A stretch of 64,000 nt of DNA from Cytobacillus luteolus (GCF_017873715.1 NZ_JAGGKM010000004.1:310001-374000); one strand, 5' to 3'; numbered from the stretch's first letter, positions 36,986 to 45,969 are shown. A program made the numbers and translations. Notes: a model not told the origin generated them from the sequence alone.

Positions 36986-37987
36986 TTAAACTGGGCTAGA
37001 CTCTGATTTTTCTTCTTTAAACCATTCATTGATTCTTTCGATAATGTCATTCATAGCAACTTTATTCGAGAACTTAGGTAAGTCTACTAATAGAGCCTGC
37101 TTAGGAGGAATTATAGTTGCTCCCTTTCTTTGAAGGATAAAAATACTTTTGGCCGCACTTTCACTCGCAAAAAGGGAAATAGGTAGTTGAATTAACCCTT
37201 GAATAAAACTGTTATCTTTTATATATTGGTTTAATTTAACTGCTTGTTCACTATTAAACAGGGAATTCGGTATTAAGAAGAGTAAATAACCTCCTTCTTT
37301 AACTTGTTTCATACTTTGCTCTATAAATAAATGGTGGGAGTATGAATGACCCTTTTCTGCACGTAATTCAAACTTCTCTGCACCAATATCATTTGGATAA
37401 TATCCAACAGGTAAATCACTAACAACCATGTCAACTGGTTCGATAAATAGCTGCTCTAAGCTATCCTGATTAAATAACTGAATCGAATGCTGTTGGAGGT
37501 TCGCACTTACATAAGCTAGCTTTACTAATAGGTCATCGATATCAACACCAAAGCCAGTTATTTCTTTGTTGCTATTTTGATTCAATATAGTCGTTAGTAG
37601 ATTGCCTGAACCAATTGCTGGGTCTAAAATTGTAAAATTACTTTTCTTTTCCATCAGTTTCGTTATTAAGTAGCTAATAAATAGGCCAACTGTATCAGGT
37701 GTCATTTGATGATTTGGTTGTGCGCTATTTTTCATTCCTTTTAGAATAAGAAGCTGAAACGCTTTTCTAATTTCCTCATTTGAAAACTTGTCCATTTTAA
37801 TTAGACTGTACTCTTTTTCAAGTCTTTTTTTGGTAAGTTCTGAAACTTCATCTTGAAGGATTGTTTCGTGGAATAGATTTTCGCCTGTTTCGGCAATAGC
37901 ATCTAAATAGGAACATGAAAGTTCTTCTTGAAGTATTTCTGCTGTTTTATTTAACACTGTAAAAAGATGTTCTACAGGAGAGTTCAC
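36986..37987 (-). CDS. ytxK: YtxK, class I SAM-dependent methyltransferase-like protein
   Basis: 333-residue protein resembling the N6-adenine methyltransferase core. SAM motif I is LDPAIGSGNLLTTIL (about 121-135). The catalytic motif IV position reads VVSDLPVGYYP, so [DN]PP[YF] has become SDLP; methyltransferase activity on DNA is doubtful. The start is GTG at 37987, 7 nt after GGAGG. The end of palindromic repeat copy 5 lies only 23 nt upstream of the start codon. In B. subtilis ytxK precedes ackA as here. Confidence 0.88.
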   Translation of the reverse strand: MNSPVEHLFTVLNKTAEILQEELSCSYLDAIAETGENLFHETILQDEVSELTKKRLEKEYSLIKMDKFSNEEIRKAFQLLILKGMKNSAQPNHQMTPDTVGLFISYLITKLMEKKSNFTILDPAIGSGNLLTTILNQNSNKEITGFGVDIDDLLVKLAYVSANLQQHSIQLFNQDSLEQLFIEPVDMVVSDLPVGYYPNDIGAEKFELRAEKGHSYSHHLFIEQSMKQVKEGGYLLFLIPNSLFNSEQAVKLNQYIKDNSFIQGLIQLPISLFASESAAKSIFILQRKGATIIPPKQALLVDLPKFSNKVAMNDIIERINEWFKEEKSESSPV

Positions 37988-38009
37988 TCCGATTCCTCCT
38001 TTTTATACT

Positions 38010-38137
38010 GTTGATTTAAGCTACAGGCACTCGCTTTCCGCGGGCGTTCCGTGAGCCTCCTCGGCGCTTTGCACCTGTGGGGTCTCACTTTGACGCGCTT
38101 CTCCCGCAGGAGTCTCGTGCCTTCCGCTAAAATCAAC
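38010..38137 (+). repeat. Palindromic intergenic repeat, copy 5 (128 bp)
   Basis: Same length as copy 3. GTTGATTTAAGCTACAGGCAC at one end, GTGCCTTCCGCTAAAATCAAC at the other, with GTGAG/CTCAC inside. The terminal changes relative to copy 3 are matched on both arms (GATTTCTGC/GCAGAAATC there, GATTTAAGC/GCTAAAATC here), so pairing is largely kept. Confidence 0.92.
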
Positions 38138-38171
38138 GTTATCAATCTCACAAAAGCTTAACGAAACAAAA

Positions 38172-38195
38172 GGTGTCAGGTACAATCCTGACACC
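38172..38195 (-). terminator. Intrinsic terminator of tpx
   Basis: Perfect 9-bp stem GGTGTCAGG/CCTGACACC with a 6-nt loop followed on the minus strand by TTTTGTTT. Confidence 0.8.
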
Positions 38196-38203
38196 ATTTT
38201 TTC

Positions 38204-38704
38204 TTACTGAGCTGCTTTTACTGCTTCGATTGCCGCTTCATAATTAGGGTGATTTGTTGCTTCACTTACATACTCAACATGAGTAACTTTGTCATTGCTA
38301 TCAACTACAAATACTGCACGAGCTAATAAGCGTAATTCTTTAATATGTACACCATATGCTTCACCAAAAGATAGGTCTCTGTGGTCAGATACTGTTTGAA
38401 CATTCTCAATTCCGTTAGCTCCGCACCAACGTTTTTGAGCGAAAGGTAAGTCAACACTTACTGTAAGTACCTTTACATTTCCAAGGCTTGTAGTTTCCTC
38501 GTTGAAGCGACGTGTTTGAGCATCACATACACCTGTATCAATTGAAGGTACAACGCTAATTAAACGTACAGAACCTTTTGAATCAGCCAATGTAACTGGT
38601 GATAGATCATTTGCTAGTACAGTGAAGTCAGGTGCTGTATCTCCAACCTTCACTTCATTTCCTAATAATGTAACTGGATTATTCTTAAATGTGATGTTTG
38701 CCAT
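38204..38704 (-). CDS. tpx: Thiol peroxidase
   Basis: 166-residue atypical 2-Cys peroxiredoxin reducing lipid and hydrogen peroxides via thioredoxin. Peroxidatic Cys60 in [17 protein letters not shown] and resolving Cys94 in QKRWCGANG, at the usual spacing for Tpx. The ATG follows TAGGAGGAACCACA. Monocistronic between ytfJ-ytfI and ytxK. Confidence 0.97.
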   Translation of the reverse strand: MANITFKNNPVTLLGNEVKVGDTAPDFTVLANDLSPVTLADSKGSVRLISVVPSIDTGVCDAQTRRFNEETTSLGNVKVLTVSVDLPFAQKRWCGANGIENVQTVSDHRDLSFGEAYGVHIKELRLLARAVFVVDSNDKVTHVEYVSEATNHPNYEAAIEAVKAAQ

Positions 38705-38819
38705 TGTGGTTCCTCCTACTAATTATGATATGTACAGTGTAAATCATAGCTTTATCAATGACTTATTGCAATTATAAAGTACCAAAAAATAGTTATTTTT
38801 AAAGGGAAAGCAAAAAATA

Positions 38820-38847
38820 AGTTAACTGCCCAAGTAGACAGTTAACT
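38820..38847 (-). terminator. Intrinsic terminator of ytfI-ytfJ
   Basis: 9-bp stem AGTTAACTG/CAGTTAACT followed on the minus strand by TTATTTTTTG, just after the ytfJ stop. Confidence 0.83.
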
Positions 38848-38853
38848 ACTGTA

Positions 38854-39327
38854 TTAAATGTCAAAATCCTGTTTTGAAACTTGTTGTTGTCCACCTTGAT
38901 TTGATTGGTTATTTTGTTGTCCTTGATTATTCTTTTTAAACATTTGTTGAATTTTATCTACTGCTTGTGGTGCTAGTTCAAGAATTTTTTCATATAAATG
39001 CGTACTTTCATCTAAGTGTAGCAATTTCACACCTGATGCATTCACAATTAGAAAGGCAATTGGAGTAATGGATACCCCACCACCACTACCTCCACCAAAC
39101 GGAAGCTTGGACCCACCACTTTGTTGTTGGTCACTTTTATTTTCTTGCTGCCCTGCTTGGAATTCACTACCACCGGCTGCAAAGCCAAAACCAACCTTTG
39201 AAACTGTAAGAATTACACTTCCATCTGGAGTTTCAACTGGATCACCTATGATTGTATTTACATCAATCATTTGTTTAAGATTTTCCATTGCTGTGGTCAT
39301 TAATCCTTGAATAGGATGTTCGGACAT
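38854..39327 (-). CDS. ytfJ: YtfJ/GerW family sporulation protein
   Basis: 157-residue GerW-family protein. Core MTTAMENLKQMIDVNTIIGDPVETPDGSVILTVSKVGFGFAAGGSEF (about 10-57), a Gly-rich linker with GGGSGGGVSITPIAFL, and a Gln/Asn-rich C-terminal tail (about 135-153). Made in the forespore in B. subtilis and needed for normal germination. The ATG follows TAGGAGGTAGTAAGA. Second gene after ytfI with a 17-nt gap. Confidence 0.93.
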   Translation of the reverse strand: MSEHPIQGLMTTAMENLKQMIDVNTIIGDPVETPDGSVILTVSKVGFGFAAGGSEFQAGQQENKSDQQQSGGSKLPFGGGSGGGVSITPIAFLIVNASGVKLLHLDESTHLYEKILELAPQAVDKIQQMFKKNNQGQQNNQSNQGGQQQVSKQDFDI

Positions 39328-39344
39328 TCTTACTACCTCCTATA

Positions 39345-40040
39345 TTAAACTGATTTGTTTTGATTACCTGATAACATGGAAAGTGGCTTTGTTTTAAACT
39401 TTGGTAATCCACCTTTCCAATATTTAATCAGTCTAATTCCTGCTAATATAGCATGCCCTATCCTAAAATGAAAAATACATGATAATTTCGTTTCGGAAAT
39501 TGGGATTTGAAAGGAAGGTGTAATCGAAATGGTTGGATGTACCATCAATTTCATATATTGACTTATTACTCCTATTAGTGTTCCTTTAAGGGACCATCCT
39601 AATCCAACAATTAATCCAGTTTGCGCGGCATCCCCTATACCAAGGGTTGTATTCCAATTAAATTTAGTTATGTATACCTTGCTTAAGAATAGCCGTACAA
39701 TTTTATGTATGTTCACAACATGTTGCACGATTATTGTCGTATCTTCAATACCCAAAAGAATGTCTCTAGGTGTAAATTTGTTTTTCCCTTTATTACTTTT
39801 GTCTTTCTGGTTACCCGCGATTTCTTCATGTTTAACAACAATCCCTGGTGATTCTTTGTCTATTTTGATTAATGGTATTTTAATTGTATAGCGGAGTATT
39901 CCAGACCAAGCGAAAAGTTTTATGATTATATGGTCATCATCACCTGCGTGGTGAAGATCAATAATAACTTTTAGTTTAGTAATTGAAACAATAATGAGTA
40001 AAAATACTAGTATGCCAACTATTGTTAGTAGCCAATTCAA
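39345..40040 (-). CDS. ytfI: YtfI, DUF2953 membrane protein
   Basis: 231-residue protein with one N-terminal membrane helix (about 3-22) and a DUF2953 domain, including IIIKLFAWSGILRYTIKIP and a second hydrophobic region GLIVGLGWSLKGTLIGVI. The function is unknown, but it is a constant partner of ytfJ. The start is TTG at 40040, about 8 nt after GGGTGGTG. First gene of the ytfI-ytfJ pair. Confidence 0.88.
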   Translation of the reverse strand: MNWLLTIVGILVFLLIIVSITKLKVIIDLHHAGDDDHIIIKLFAWSGILRYTIKIPLIKIDKESPGIVVKHEEIAGNQKDKSNKGKNKFTPRDILLGIEDTTIIVQHVVNIHKIVRLFLSKVYITKFNWNTTLGIGDAAQTGLIVGLGWSLKGTLIGVISQYMKLMVHPTISITPSFQIPISETKLSCIFHFRIGHAILAGIRLIKYWKGGLPKFKTKPLSMLSGNQNKSV

Positions 40041-40094
40041 TTAGAGTACACCACCCTTCCCTCAATCTTTCAGTATCACCTTGTAAAAAAAAAA

Positions 40095-40124
40095 TAAACC
40101 TACTAAATCAATCTAGTAGGTTTA
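40095..40124 (-). terminator. Intrinsic terminator of sppA-yteJ
   Basis: Perfect 11-bp stem TAAACCTACTA/TAGTAGGTTTA followed on the minus strand by T residues. Confidence 0.88.
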
Positions 40125-40135
40125 AAATTTAACGA

Positions 40136-40636
40136 TTATTTTTCATGTATAACAGTTGTATCTGCAAATATATCGTGAAGACCCTGCTTTTTTGGTAAAA
40201 AGGCCACTAAGATGTACCCAATGAATAAAAACTTTGAAATAAACTTACCGATAAACTCTCTAAAAAAGACTGTAGACCACTTTATATTTTCACCATGTAG
40301 TTCGATTACTTTTAGACCAAATATCATTTTCCCTAAGGTTTGGCTTAAGAATTTTGTCATAAGTACAAAATACAAGTAAAATGTGATGGCTGTTGCTACC
40401 GAGCTGATTGCAAACATATTTGAATCTGATAGAGGAAATTCAAAATAACGTAATACAGGATAGATTATAATTCGATTAATACTCCCAATCACAATTAAGT
40501 CCACTAAGTACGCCCAAAATCTCATCCAAAATCCAGCATAAGGTACTGCAGAATTAGCATGTAATGGGTTGGAGTTATGCTGCTTGCTCACTTCTTCTAT
40601 TTGATCTTCATTTGATTGTACTATTGTATGATCCAT
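40136..40636 (-). CDS. yteJ: RDD family membrane protein (YteJ)
   Basis: 166-residue RDD protein with three membrane helices: the first carries the AGFWMRFWAYLVDLIVIG motif (the R-D pair), then TAITFYLYFVLMT, and TLGKMIFGLKVIELHGENI before the last helix. Same position as B. subtilis yteJ, 12 nt after sppA. In B. subtilis YteJ works with SppA in resistance to antibacterial peptides; the same is inferred here. Confidence 0.9.
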   Translation of the reverse strand: MDHTIVQSNEDQIEEVSKQHNSNPLHANSAVPYAGFWMRFWAYLVDLIVIGSINRIIIYPVLRYFEFPLSDSNMFAISSVATAITFYLYFVLMTKFLSQTLGKMIFGLKVIELHGENIKWSTVFFREFIGKFISKFLFIGYILVAFLPKKQGLHDIFADTTVIHEK

Positions 40637-40648
40637 CTCCCACTCCCC

Positions 40649-41662
40649 CTATTCAGCATATAAATACATTAAACGTGGTGAGTTTGGCTGTGACAATATC
40701 TTCATTAACCCTGCCATCTCAAAGTCATCACTAAAGATTCTTTGTGCACCCATAGAAAATATAGAACCAAAGCCATAATTACTTTCATATTCAACTACTC
40801 TTATATTTCCTAAATTATGGTCGCTTTTCATGGCTTCAACAGCATCTTCAAAATAACCAAGCTCGTCAACTAGGTTTAATTCTTTTGCCTGTCTACCATC
40901 ATAAATACGACCGTCAGCAATTTTCTTTACCTGAGATTCAGATAGATTACGTCCTTGTGAAATAACGTCAACAAACCCCGAATACGCATTGTCAACCAAT
41001 GACTGCAAGATTTTGCGCTCTTCTTCGGTCATTTCACGGGTTGGTGACATGATATCTTTATATGGACCACTCTTTATCGTTTGGAACTCTACCCCGTATT
41101 TTTCGGCTAGCCCACCATAGTTAATACCTTGCATAATTACTCCAAGTGAACCAGTAAGTGTATCAGGAACAGCATAAATTTTATCAGCAGGAGCAGAAAT
41201 ATAATATCCTCCTGAAGCAGCCATTGTTCCCATGGACACATAAACAGGCTTATTTGTTTTTTCTTTGAATTCTACAAGCTTATCATGAATTTGTGCGCTT
41301 TCTACAACTCCTCCACCGGGTGAATTCACACGAACCACAATTCCTTTAACAGTAGAGTCCTCAGTTGCAGACTTAATCATTTCTAAAAGAGAGTGATGAT
41401 TATATCCTGCTGTATCAAATATCGAAGGGACGGTCTGACCCGTGTCTTGAATAACTCCATTAATATTTAACACTAATATTTTATTTGTACCGCTTCCTTC
41501 GATTAGAACATTTTCAATAAATTGATCTTCAGTTGCCGAAAGGAAATTTTCTGACCAACCTCCGAAATCCTTAAATGCAACTGCAGTAGCAAAATTAATT
41601 ATGATTGAGAATATAAATAATCCCGCTGCAATCCCTAAAGCTGCCCAACGTTTGCCATTCAT
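40649..41662 (-). CDS. sppA: Signal peptide peptidase SppA
   Basis: 337-residue membrane-anchored serine protease degrading leftover signal peptides. An N-terminal membrane helix (about 7-28) is followed by a ClpP-like domain with nucleophile Ser150 (GTMAASGGYYIS), general-base Lys202 (IKSGPYKDIMSP) and RVNSPGGGVVES. The Ser-Lys spacing of 52 equals that of B. subtilis SppA. The ATG follows AAGGAGGAGTAATACAT. Operon with yteJ. Confidence 0.95.
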   Translation of the reverse strand: MNGKRWAALGIAAGLFIFSIIINFATAVAFKDFGGWSENFLSATEDQFIENVLIEGSGTNKILVLNINGVIQDTGQTVPSIFDTAGYNHHSLLEMIKSATEDSTVKGIVVRVNSPGGGVVESAQIHDKLVEFKEKTNKPVYVSMGTMAASGGYYISAPADKIYAVPDTLTGSLGVIMQGINYGGLAEKYGVEFQTIKSGPYKDIMSPTREMTEEERKILQSLVDNAYSGFVDVISQGRNLSESQVKKIADGRIYDGRQAKELNLVDELGYFEDAVEAMKSDHNLGNIRVVEYESNYGFGSIFSMGAQRIFSDDFEMAGLMKILSQPNSPRLMYLYAE

Positions 41663-41855
41663 ATGTATTACTCCTCCTTAACAATCTGTCACATATTATT
41701 ACGAACTTGATCATTAATAGTTTCAAGAAAATGGTACACTATATTCAAAAGCTGTACATGTAACCATTTAATACTAGCTTATTTTGGATAAGAGAATCAA
41801 TTAATAGATATTGTACATCATAGTATTTAGAAAGAAAGCTTAAGGAGGTTTAAAG

Positions 41856-42656
41856 ATGCCACATCGTCGAAATATTTATTTTTTCTATAAAAAAGAACCT
41901 GAAATAATGAATGAAATTAAACCACTATTCGAGATGGCCGAAAGATATAATTTTACCATCGTTAATGATCACACAACTGCAAATATTATAGTAAGTATTG
42001 GTGGAGACGGTACGTTTCTTCAAGCTGTTCGTCAAACAAATTTCCGAGATGACTGCTTATATGCAGGTATCTCTACATCTGGTTCATTAAGTATGTACTG
42101 TGACTTTCATCTCCGGGATATTGAAAAAATGATTGAAGCAATGAATCTCGAACAAATAGAAGTTAGGCGCTATCCAACAATTGAAGTTCAAGTCGATAAT
42201 ACAGCTTCATTTTATTGTTTAAACGAGTGTTCTATTCGTTCACCAATTATTAAAACCTTTGTGATTGATGTATATATTGATGACCTACATTTTGAAACCT
42301 TTAGGGGAGACGGAATGCTTGTTGCTACTCCAACTGGAAGTACTGCCTATAATAAATCAGTAAACGGAGCAGTAGTTGACCCTCTTTTACCATGTTTGCA
42401 AATTAGTGAATTGGCTTCTCTAAATACTAGCCAATACCGTACTTTAGGTTCCTCATTTATTCTTAGTGGTTCTAGAAAGTTAAAACTTCGCGTTGTCCAA
42501 GACGGAAATGACTTTCCAATCATCGGTATGGATAATGAAGCTGTAAGCATTCGCCATGTAGATCAAATTGATGTAAGACTTAGCGACAAGGTTATTAAGA
42601 TGGTTAAGCTAAAAGATAATTCCTTCTGGGAAAAAGTGAAAAGAATCTTTCTATAA
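41856..42656 (+). CDS. nadF: NAD kinase
   Basis: 266-residue ATP-NAD kinase (second, YtdI-like Bacillus paralogue) making NADP. The GGDGTFLQAVRQ loop (about 49-60), NECSIRSP, and the GDGMLVATPTGSTAYNKSVNGAVVDPLL motif that binds NAD are intact. The ATG follows TTAAGGAGGTTTAAAG. Divergent from sppA; ends at a strong shared terminator. Confidence 0.93.
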   Translation: MPHRRNIYFFYKKEPEIMNEIKPLFEMAERYNFTIVNDHTTANIIVSIGGDGTFLQAVRQTNFRDDCLYAGISTSGSLSMYCDFHLRDIEKMIEAMNLEQIEVRRYPTIEVQVDNTASFYCLNECSIRSPIIKTFVIDVYIDDLHFETFRGDGMLVATPTGSTAYNKSVNGAVVDPLLPCLQISELASLNTSQYRTLGSSFILSGSRKLKLRVVQDGNDFPIIGMDNEAVSIRHVDQIDVRLSDKVIKMVKLKDNSFWEKVKRIFL

Positions 42657-42660
42657 AAGT

Positions 42661-42696
42661 AAAACAGACAGCCAATATCATATGGCTGTCTGTTTT
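42661..42696. terminator. Bidirectional terminator between nadF and mbcS
   Basis: Perfect 14-bp stem AAAACAGACAGCCA/TGGCTGTCTGTTTT with an 8-nt loop, 5 nt after the nadF stop. Confidence 0.92.
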
Positions 42697-42709
42697 GTTT
42701 TTGCAATAC

Positions 42710-44293
42710 TTAAGCTTGCTTTGCCAATTCCTTTTGTCTCAATTCGATTCTACGAATTTTCCCAGATGTTGTTTTAGGTAACTCATCGATAAATTCTATC
42801 TTACGAGGGTATTTATAAGGCGCAGTTAGCTCCTTAACATGATCTTGTAATGTCTTGATTATATCCATCGGTGCACTACTGTCCACACCTTCTCTTAAGA
42901 CAATGTAGGCTTTAACAATATTTCCGCGAATTTCATCCGGACTTGCTACTACAGCACATTCTTTTACAAACGGATGCTTTACCAGTGCATCTTCTACTTC
43001 AAAAGGGCCAATTGTATAGCCAGAGCTTATTATAATATCATCTCCACGACCTTCAAACCAAAAATAGCCATCTTCATCCTTTTTGGCCTTGTCACCTGTT
43101 AAATAATACTCACCACGGAACTGCTTTGAAGTTCTTTCTGGGTCCTTATAATAGTGTTTAAACAGGGCGGGTGTTTCTATATGAACTGCAATATCTCCAA
43201 CCTCGCCAACCTTACATGGGTTACCTTCTTCATCGATAATTTCTACACGATTTCCTGGAGTCGGTTTACCCATTGAACCAGGTTTAATTGCCATCCCTTT
43301 TAATACTCCGACAAGAAGCGTATTTTCTGTTTGTCCGTACCCATCACGTACCTCAATATTAAAGATACGCTTAAATGTATCAATTACTTCTCTGTTCAAA
43401 GGCTCACCAGCTGAAACAGCACTATGAAGGGCTGGTAAAGAGTACTCATGAAGGTTTTCCACCTTCGCCATAATTCTATATTCTGTTGGAGTGCAGCAAA
43501 GAACATTTACAGAGTAATCACTTAATAACTGTAGGTACTTTTCAGGGTCAAATTTCCCATTATAAACAAAACCTGTTGCACCTGTACATAACGTAGAGAC
43601 AAACGGACTCCATATCCATTTTTGCCAACCAGGCCCTGCAGTCGCCCAAACAGTATCTCCTTCGCTACAGCTTAACCAGTTAGCCGCAGCTGTTTGTAGG
43701 TGAGCGAAGGCCCACCCATGTGTATGGACAACACCTTTTGGGTTTCCTGTAGTACCAGAAGTATAAGACAAGAAAGCCATATCATCCCTTTTTGTATCTG
43801 CAGTTTGCAATGTGTCTCTTTCCTCTTCCATCAACTTGTCTAGAAACAACCAATCTTTTTCCTCTTTGCCTACTACAAATCGTAAAATACTATTTATCTC
43901 ATTAATATTTTCAAATTGATCAACGTATGGATAGTAACTTATTACCCCTTTTACCTCACCATGAGTAATACGATACTGTAGATCCTTCTCTTTTAACATT
44001 TCTGAGCTAGGAATTACAATTAATCCTGCTTTTAATGCGCCTAAGTAAACAATATAGGCTTCTATCAGCCTTGGGATAATGACAAGAACCTTGTCTCCCT
44101 TTTCTAAACCTTGTGAAAGTAAAGCGTTTCCAACTTTATTTGCACTACTTATCAATTCAGCATATGTAATTTGACGCTTTTTTCCACTTTCATCTTCCCA
44201 CTTAAGAGCAATCTTTTCAGGATTTTGAGTAAACTTTTCAACCTCATTTACTAAATTGTAACTTTCAGGTGCTATTAGATTTTCTCTCTTCAC
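42710..44293 (-). CDS. mbcS: Acyl-CoA synthetase (methylbutyryl-CoA synthetase type)
   Basis: 527-residue AMP-forming acyl-CoA synthetase. AMP-binding SYTSGTTGNPKGVVHTHG, adenine motif DGYGQTENTLLVG, hinge YYLTGDKAKKDEDGYFWFEGRGDDIIISSGY and the catalytic PKTTSGKIRRIELR Lys near the C-terminus. Close full-length match to B. subtilis MbcS (YtcI), which activates branched short-chain acids for membrane lipid synthesis. The start is GTG at 44293, 8 nt after GAGGGGG; the in-frame TTG at 44329 precedes the ribosome binding site. Confidence 0.92.
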   Translation of the reverse strand: MKRENLIAPESYNLVNEVEKFTQNPEKIALKWEDESGKKRQITYAELISSANKVGNALLSQGLEKGDKVLVIIPRLIEAYIVYLGALKAGLIVIPSSEMLKEKDLQYRITHGEVKGVISYYPYVDQFENINEINSILRFVVGKEEKDWLFLDKLMEEERDTLQTADTKRDDMAFLSYTSGTTGNPKGVVHTHGWAFAHLQTAAANWLSCSEGDTVWATAGPGWQKWIWSPFVSTLCTGATGFVYNGKFDPEKYLQLLSDYSVNVLCCTPTEYRIMAKVENLHEYSLPALHSAVSAGEPLNREVIDTFKRIFNIEVRDGYGQTENTLLVGVLKGMAIKPGSMGKPTPGNRVEIIDEEGNPCKVGEVGDIAVHIETPALFKHYYKDPERTSKQFRGEYYLTGDKAKKDEDGYFWFEGRGDDIIISSGYTIGPFEVEDALVKHPFVKECAVVASPDEIRGNIVKAYIVLREGVDSSAPMDIIKTLQDHVKELTAPYKYPRKIEFIDELPKTTSGKIRRIELRQKELAKQA

Positions 44294-44408
44294 TTGATTT
44301 CCCCCTCGCTCTTTTATAGTACAATTCAAATTATACTAAATTATCCAACAGTTTTGAATAGTATTTTACTATAATTTACATAAATATTAGTAGTGCAAAT
44401 ACAGTAAA

Positions 44409-44434
44409 AAGGACGAGCAATTAAGCTCGTCCTT
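44409..44434 (-). terminator. Intrinsic terminator of the SASP gene
   Basis: Perfect 10-bp stem AAGGACGAGC/GCTCGTCCTT followed on the minus strand by TTTACTGT; 22 nt after the stop codon. Confidence 0.88.
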
Positions 44435-44456
44435 GTAGCCATTTATATAATTTTAG

Positions 44457-44660
44457 TTACGCGCGAGTACCACTCATTTGAGATTGAGCTAAAGATACAA
44501 GACGTTTAGTGATTTCACCACCAACAGAACCGTTAGCACGTGAAGTAGTATCTGCACCAAGATTCACACCGAATTCTTGAGCGATCTCATATTTCATTTG
44601 ATCGATAGCTTGCTGAGCTCCAGCAACTAATAATTGGTTTGAGCTATTGTTGTTTGCCAT
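44457..44660 (-). CDS. sspA: Alpha/beta-type small acid-soluble spore protein
   Basis: 67-residue DNA-binding spore protein that coats and protects forespore DNA. Both conserved blocks are present: [33 protein letters not shown], including the germination protease cleavage site within YEIA. Its place next to mbcS and thiI matches B. subtilis sspA. The ATG follows CAAGGAGGTGAAAGCAC, one of the strongest ribosome binding sites here. A sigma-G-like promoter precedes it. Confidence 0.95.
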   Translation of the reverse strand: MANNNSSNQLLVAGAQQAIDQMKYEIAQEFGVNLGADTTSRANGSVGGEITKRLVSLAQSQMSGTRA

Positions 44661-44683
44661 GTGCTTTCACCTCCTTGTGAGTA

Positions 44684-44713
44684 TATATTGTGTAAAAACA
44701 CATGGCATCATTC
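44684..44713 (-). promoter_or_regulatory. Candidate sigma-G promoter of sspA
   Basis: Minus strand GAATG (44713-44709), 18-nt spacer, CAATATA (44690-44684), a fair match to the forespore sigma-G pattern, 24 nt before the start codon. Confidence 0.5.
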
Positions 44714-44752
44714 ACAGAAAAAGTTGGTAATTGTTCACAGAATATACATCTT

Positions 44753-45964
44753 CTAGAATAAATCGTTGAATTCAGTCTGAATAGGATCTTCTCCCGCTTT
44801 AAAGTCAATGATTTCAACTGACTCTATTGCTTTTTCAATTAATTGATTGAAATCAACAAAGCTTTCATAATGCTCAACCTTTTCTACTTTTGGCTTAGTT
44901 TTCGGTGCGCTCGGTGTAAAAATAGTACAACAGTCTTCATATGGCAAAATGGATATATCATGTGTATTAATCTTTCGTGAAATTTCAATGATTTCCGTTT
45001 TATCCATTGAAACTAATGGACGGATAATCGGTGTTGATGTTACCTGATTAATGGCGAACATGCTCTCAAGAGTTTGGCTCGCAACTTGCCCAAGACTCTC
45101 TCCTGTAGCAATAGCTAGTCCATTGTTTCTATTTCTTATTTCATCTGTAATCTTTAGCATCATTCTTCTGGTTGAAATAAGCGTATAATTCTCTGGTACT
45201 TGTCCCTGAATTGTTTGCTGAATATCAGTAAACGGTACAATATATAGCCTAATATTCCCACCATATTGAGCCAGTTTTCTAGATAAATCAATCACCTTTT
45301 GTTTTGATCGTTCATTTGTATAGGGAGGACTAAAGAAATGAACTGCCTCTATATGTAGTCCACGCTTCATTGCCAAGTATCCTGCAACAGGGCTATCAAT
45401 CCCTCCTGATAACATTAACATTGCTTTTCCACTAGTACCTACAGGAAGACCTCCCGCACCATAAATATCCTTACAAGTGATATATGTTGCTTCCTCACGG
45501 ACCTCAACACGTAAATTAATATCGGGATTTCTTACATCTACCTTTAAATCCTCAGTGTTTGTAAGAACGTGACTTCCAATCGCGTAATTTAATTCATTGG
45601 TGTCTAATGGGAATTGTTTAAATACTCTTTTGGCAGTCACTTTAAACGTTTTACCACGGTAACCAACATCCTCTATAGCTGCCAGAGCAGCCTGCTTAAT
45701 TGAGGACAACTCACTTTCAATCTTCATAGCAATACTAAAAGAATGTATCCCAAATACCATTTTTAGTAGCTGTGTAATGTCTGCTATATTTTCCTCGCCA
45801 TTAAGCTTTATATAAATCCGGTCTCTTGTCTTCTCAATTGTCAACTTAGGGAAATCCGCTAGTTTAATTTTGATATTATAAGACAACTGGTCTATAAACT
45901 TCTTTCGGTTTCTCCCTTTCGTTGAAATTTCTCCATATCGAATTAATATATGATCGTATTTCAT
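44753..45964 (-). CDS. thiI: ThiI, tRNA 4-thiouridine synthase / thiamine sulfur transfer
   Basis: 403-residue protein: ferredoxin-like and THUMP domains (about 1-165), then a PP-loop ATP-pyrophosphatase (MLMLSGGIDSPVAGYLAMKRG, about 185-203). It has no C-terminal rhodanese domain, the normal state in Bacillus, where a dedicated cysteine desulfurase supplies sulfur. The ATG follows GAGGTAGCTAAA, 5 nt after nifZ. Confidence 0.95.
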   Translation of the reverse strand: MKYDHILIRYGEISTKGRNRKKFIDQLSYNIKIKLADFPKLTIEKTRDRIYIKLNGEENIADITQLLKMVFGIHSFSIAMKIESELSSIKQAALAAIEDVGYRGKTFKVTAKRVFKQFPLDTNELNYAIGSHVLTNTEDLKVDVRNPDINLRVEVREEATYITCKDIYGAGGLPVGTSGKAMLMLSGGIDSPVAGYLAMKRGLHIEAVHFFSPPYTNERSKQKVIDLSRKLAQYGGNIRLYIVPFTDIQQTIQGQVPENYTLISTRRMMLKITDEIRNRNNGLAIATGESLGQVASQTLESMFAINQVTSTPIIRPLVSMDKTEIIEISRKINTHDISILPYEDCCTIFTPSAPKTKPKVEKVEHYESFVDFNQLIEKAIESVEIIDFKAGEDPIQTEFNDLF

Positions 45965-45969
45965 TTTAG

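Noticed and set aside
36986-37987. ytxK as a restriction-modification methylase
   Set aside because: The catalytic motif is altered, there is no specificity domain or restriction gene nearby, and the gene is a conserved neighbour of ackA.
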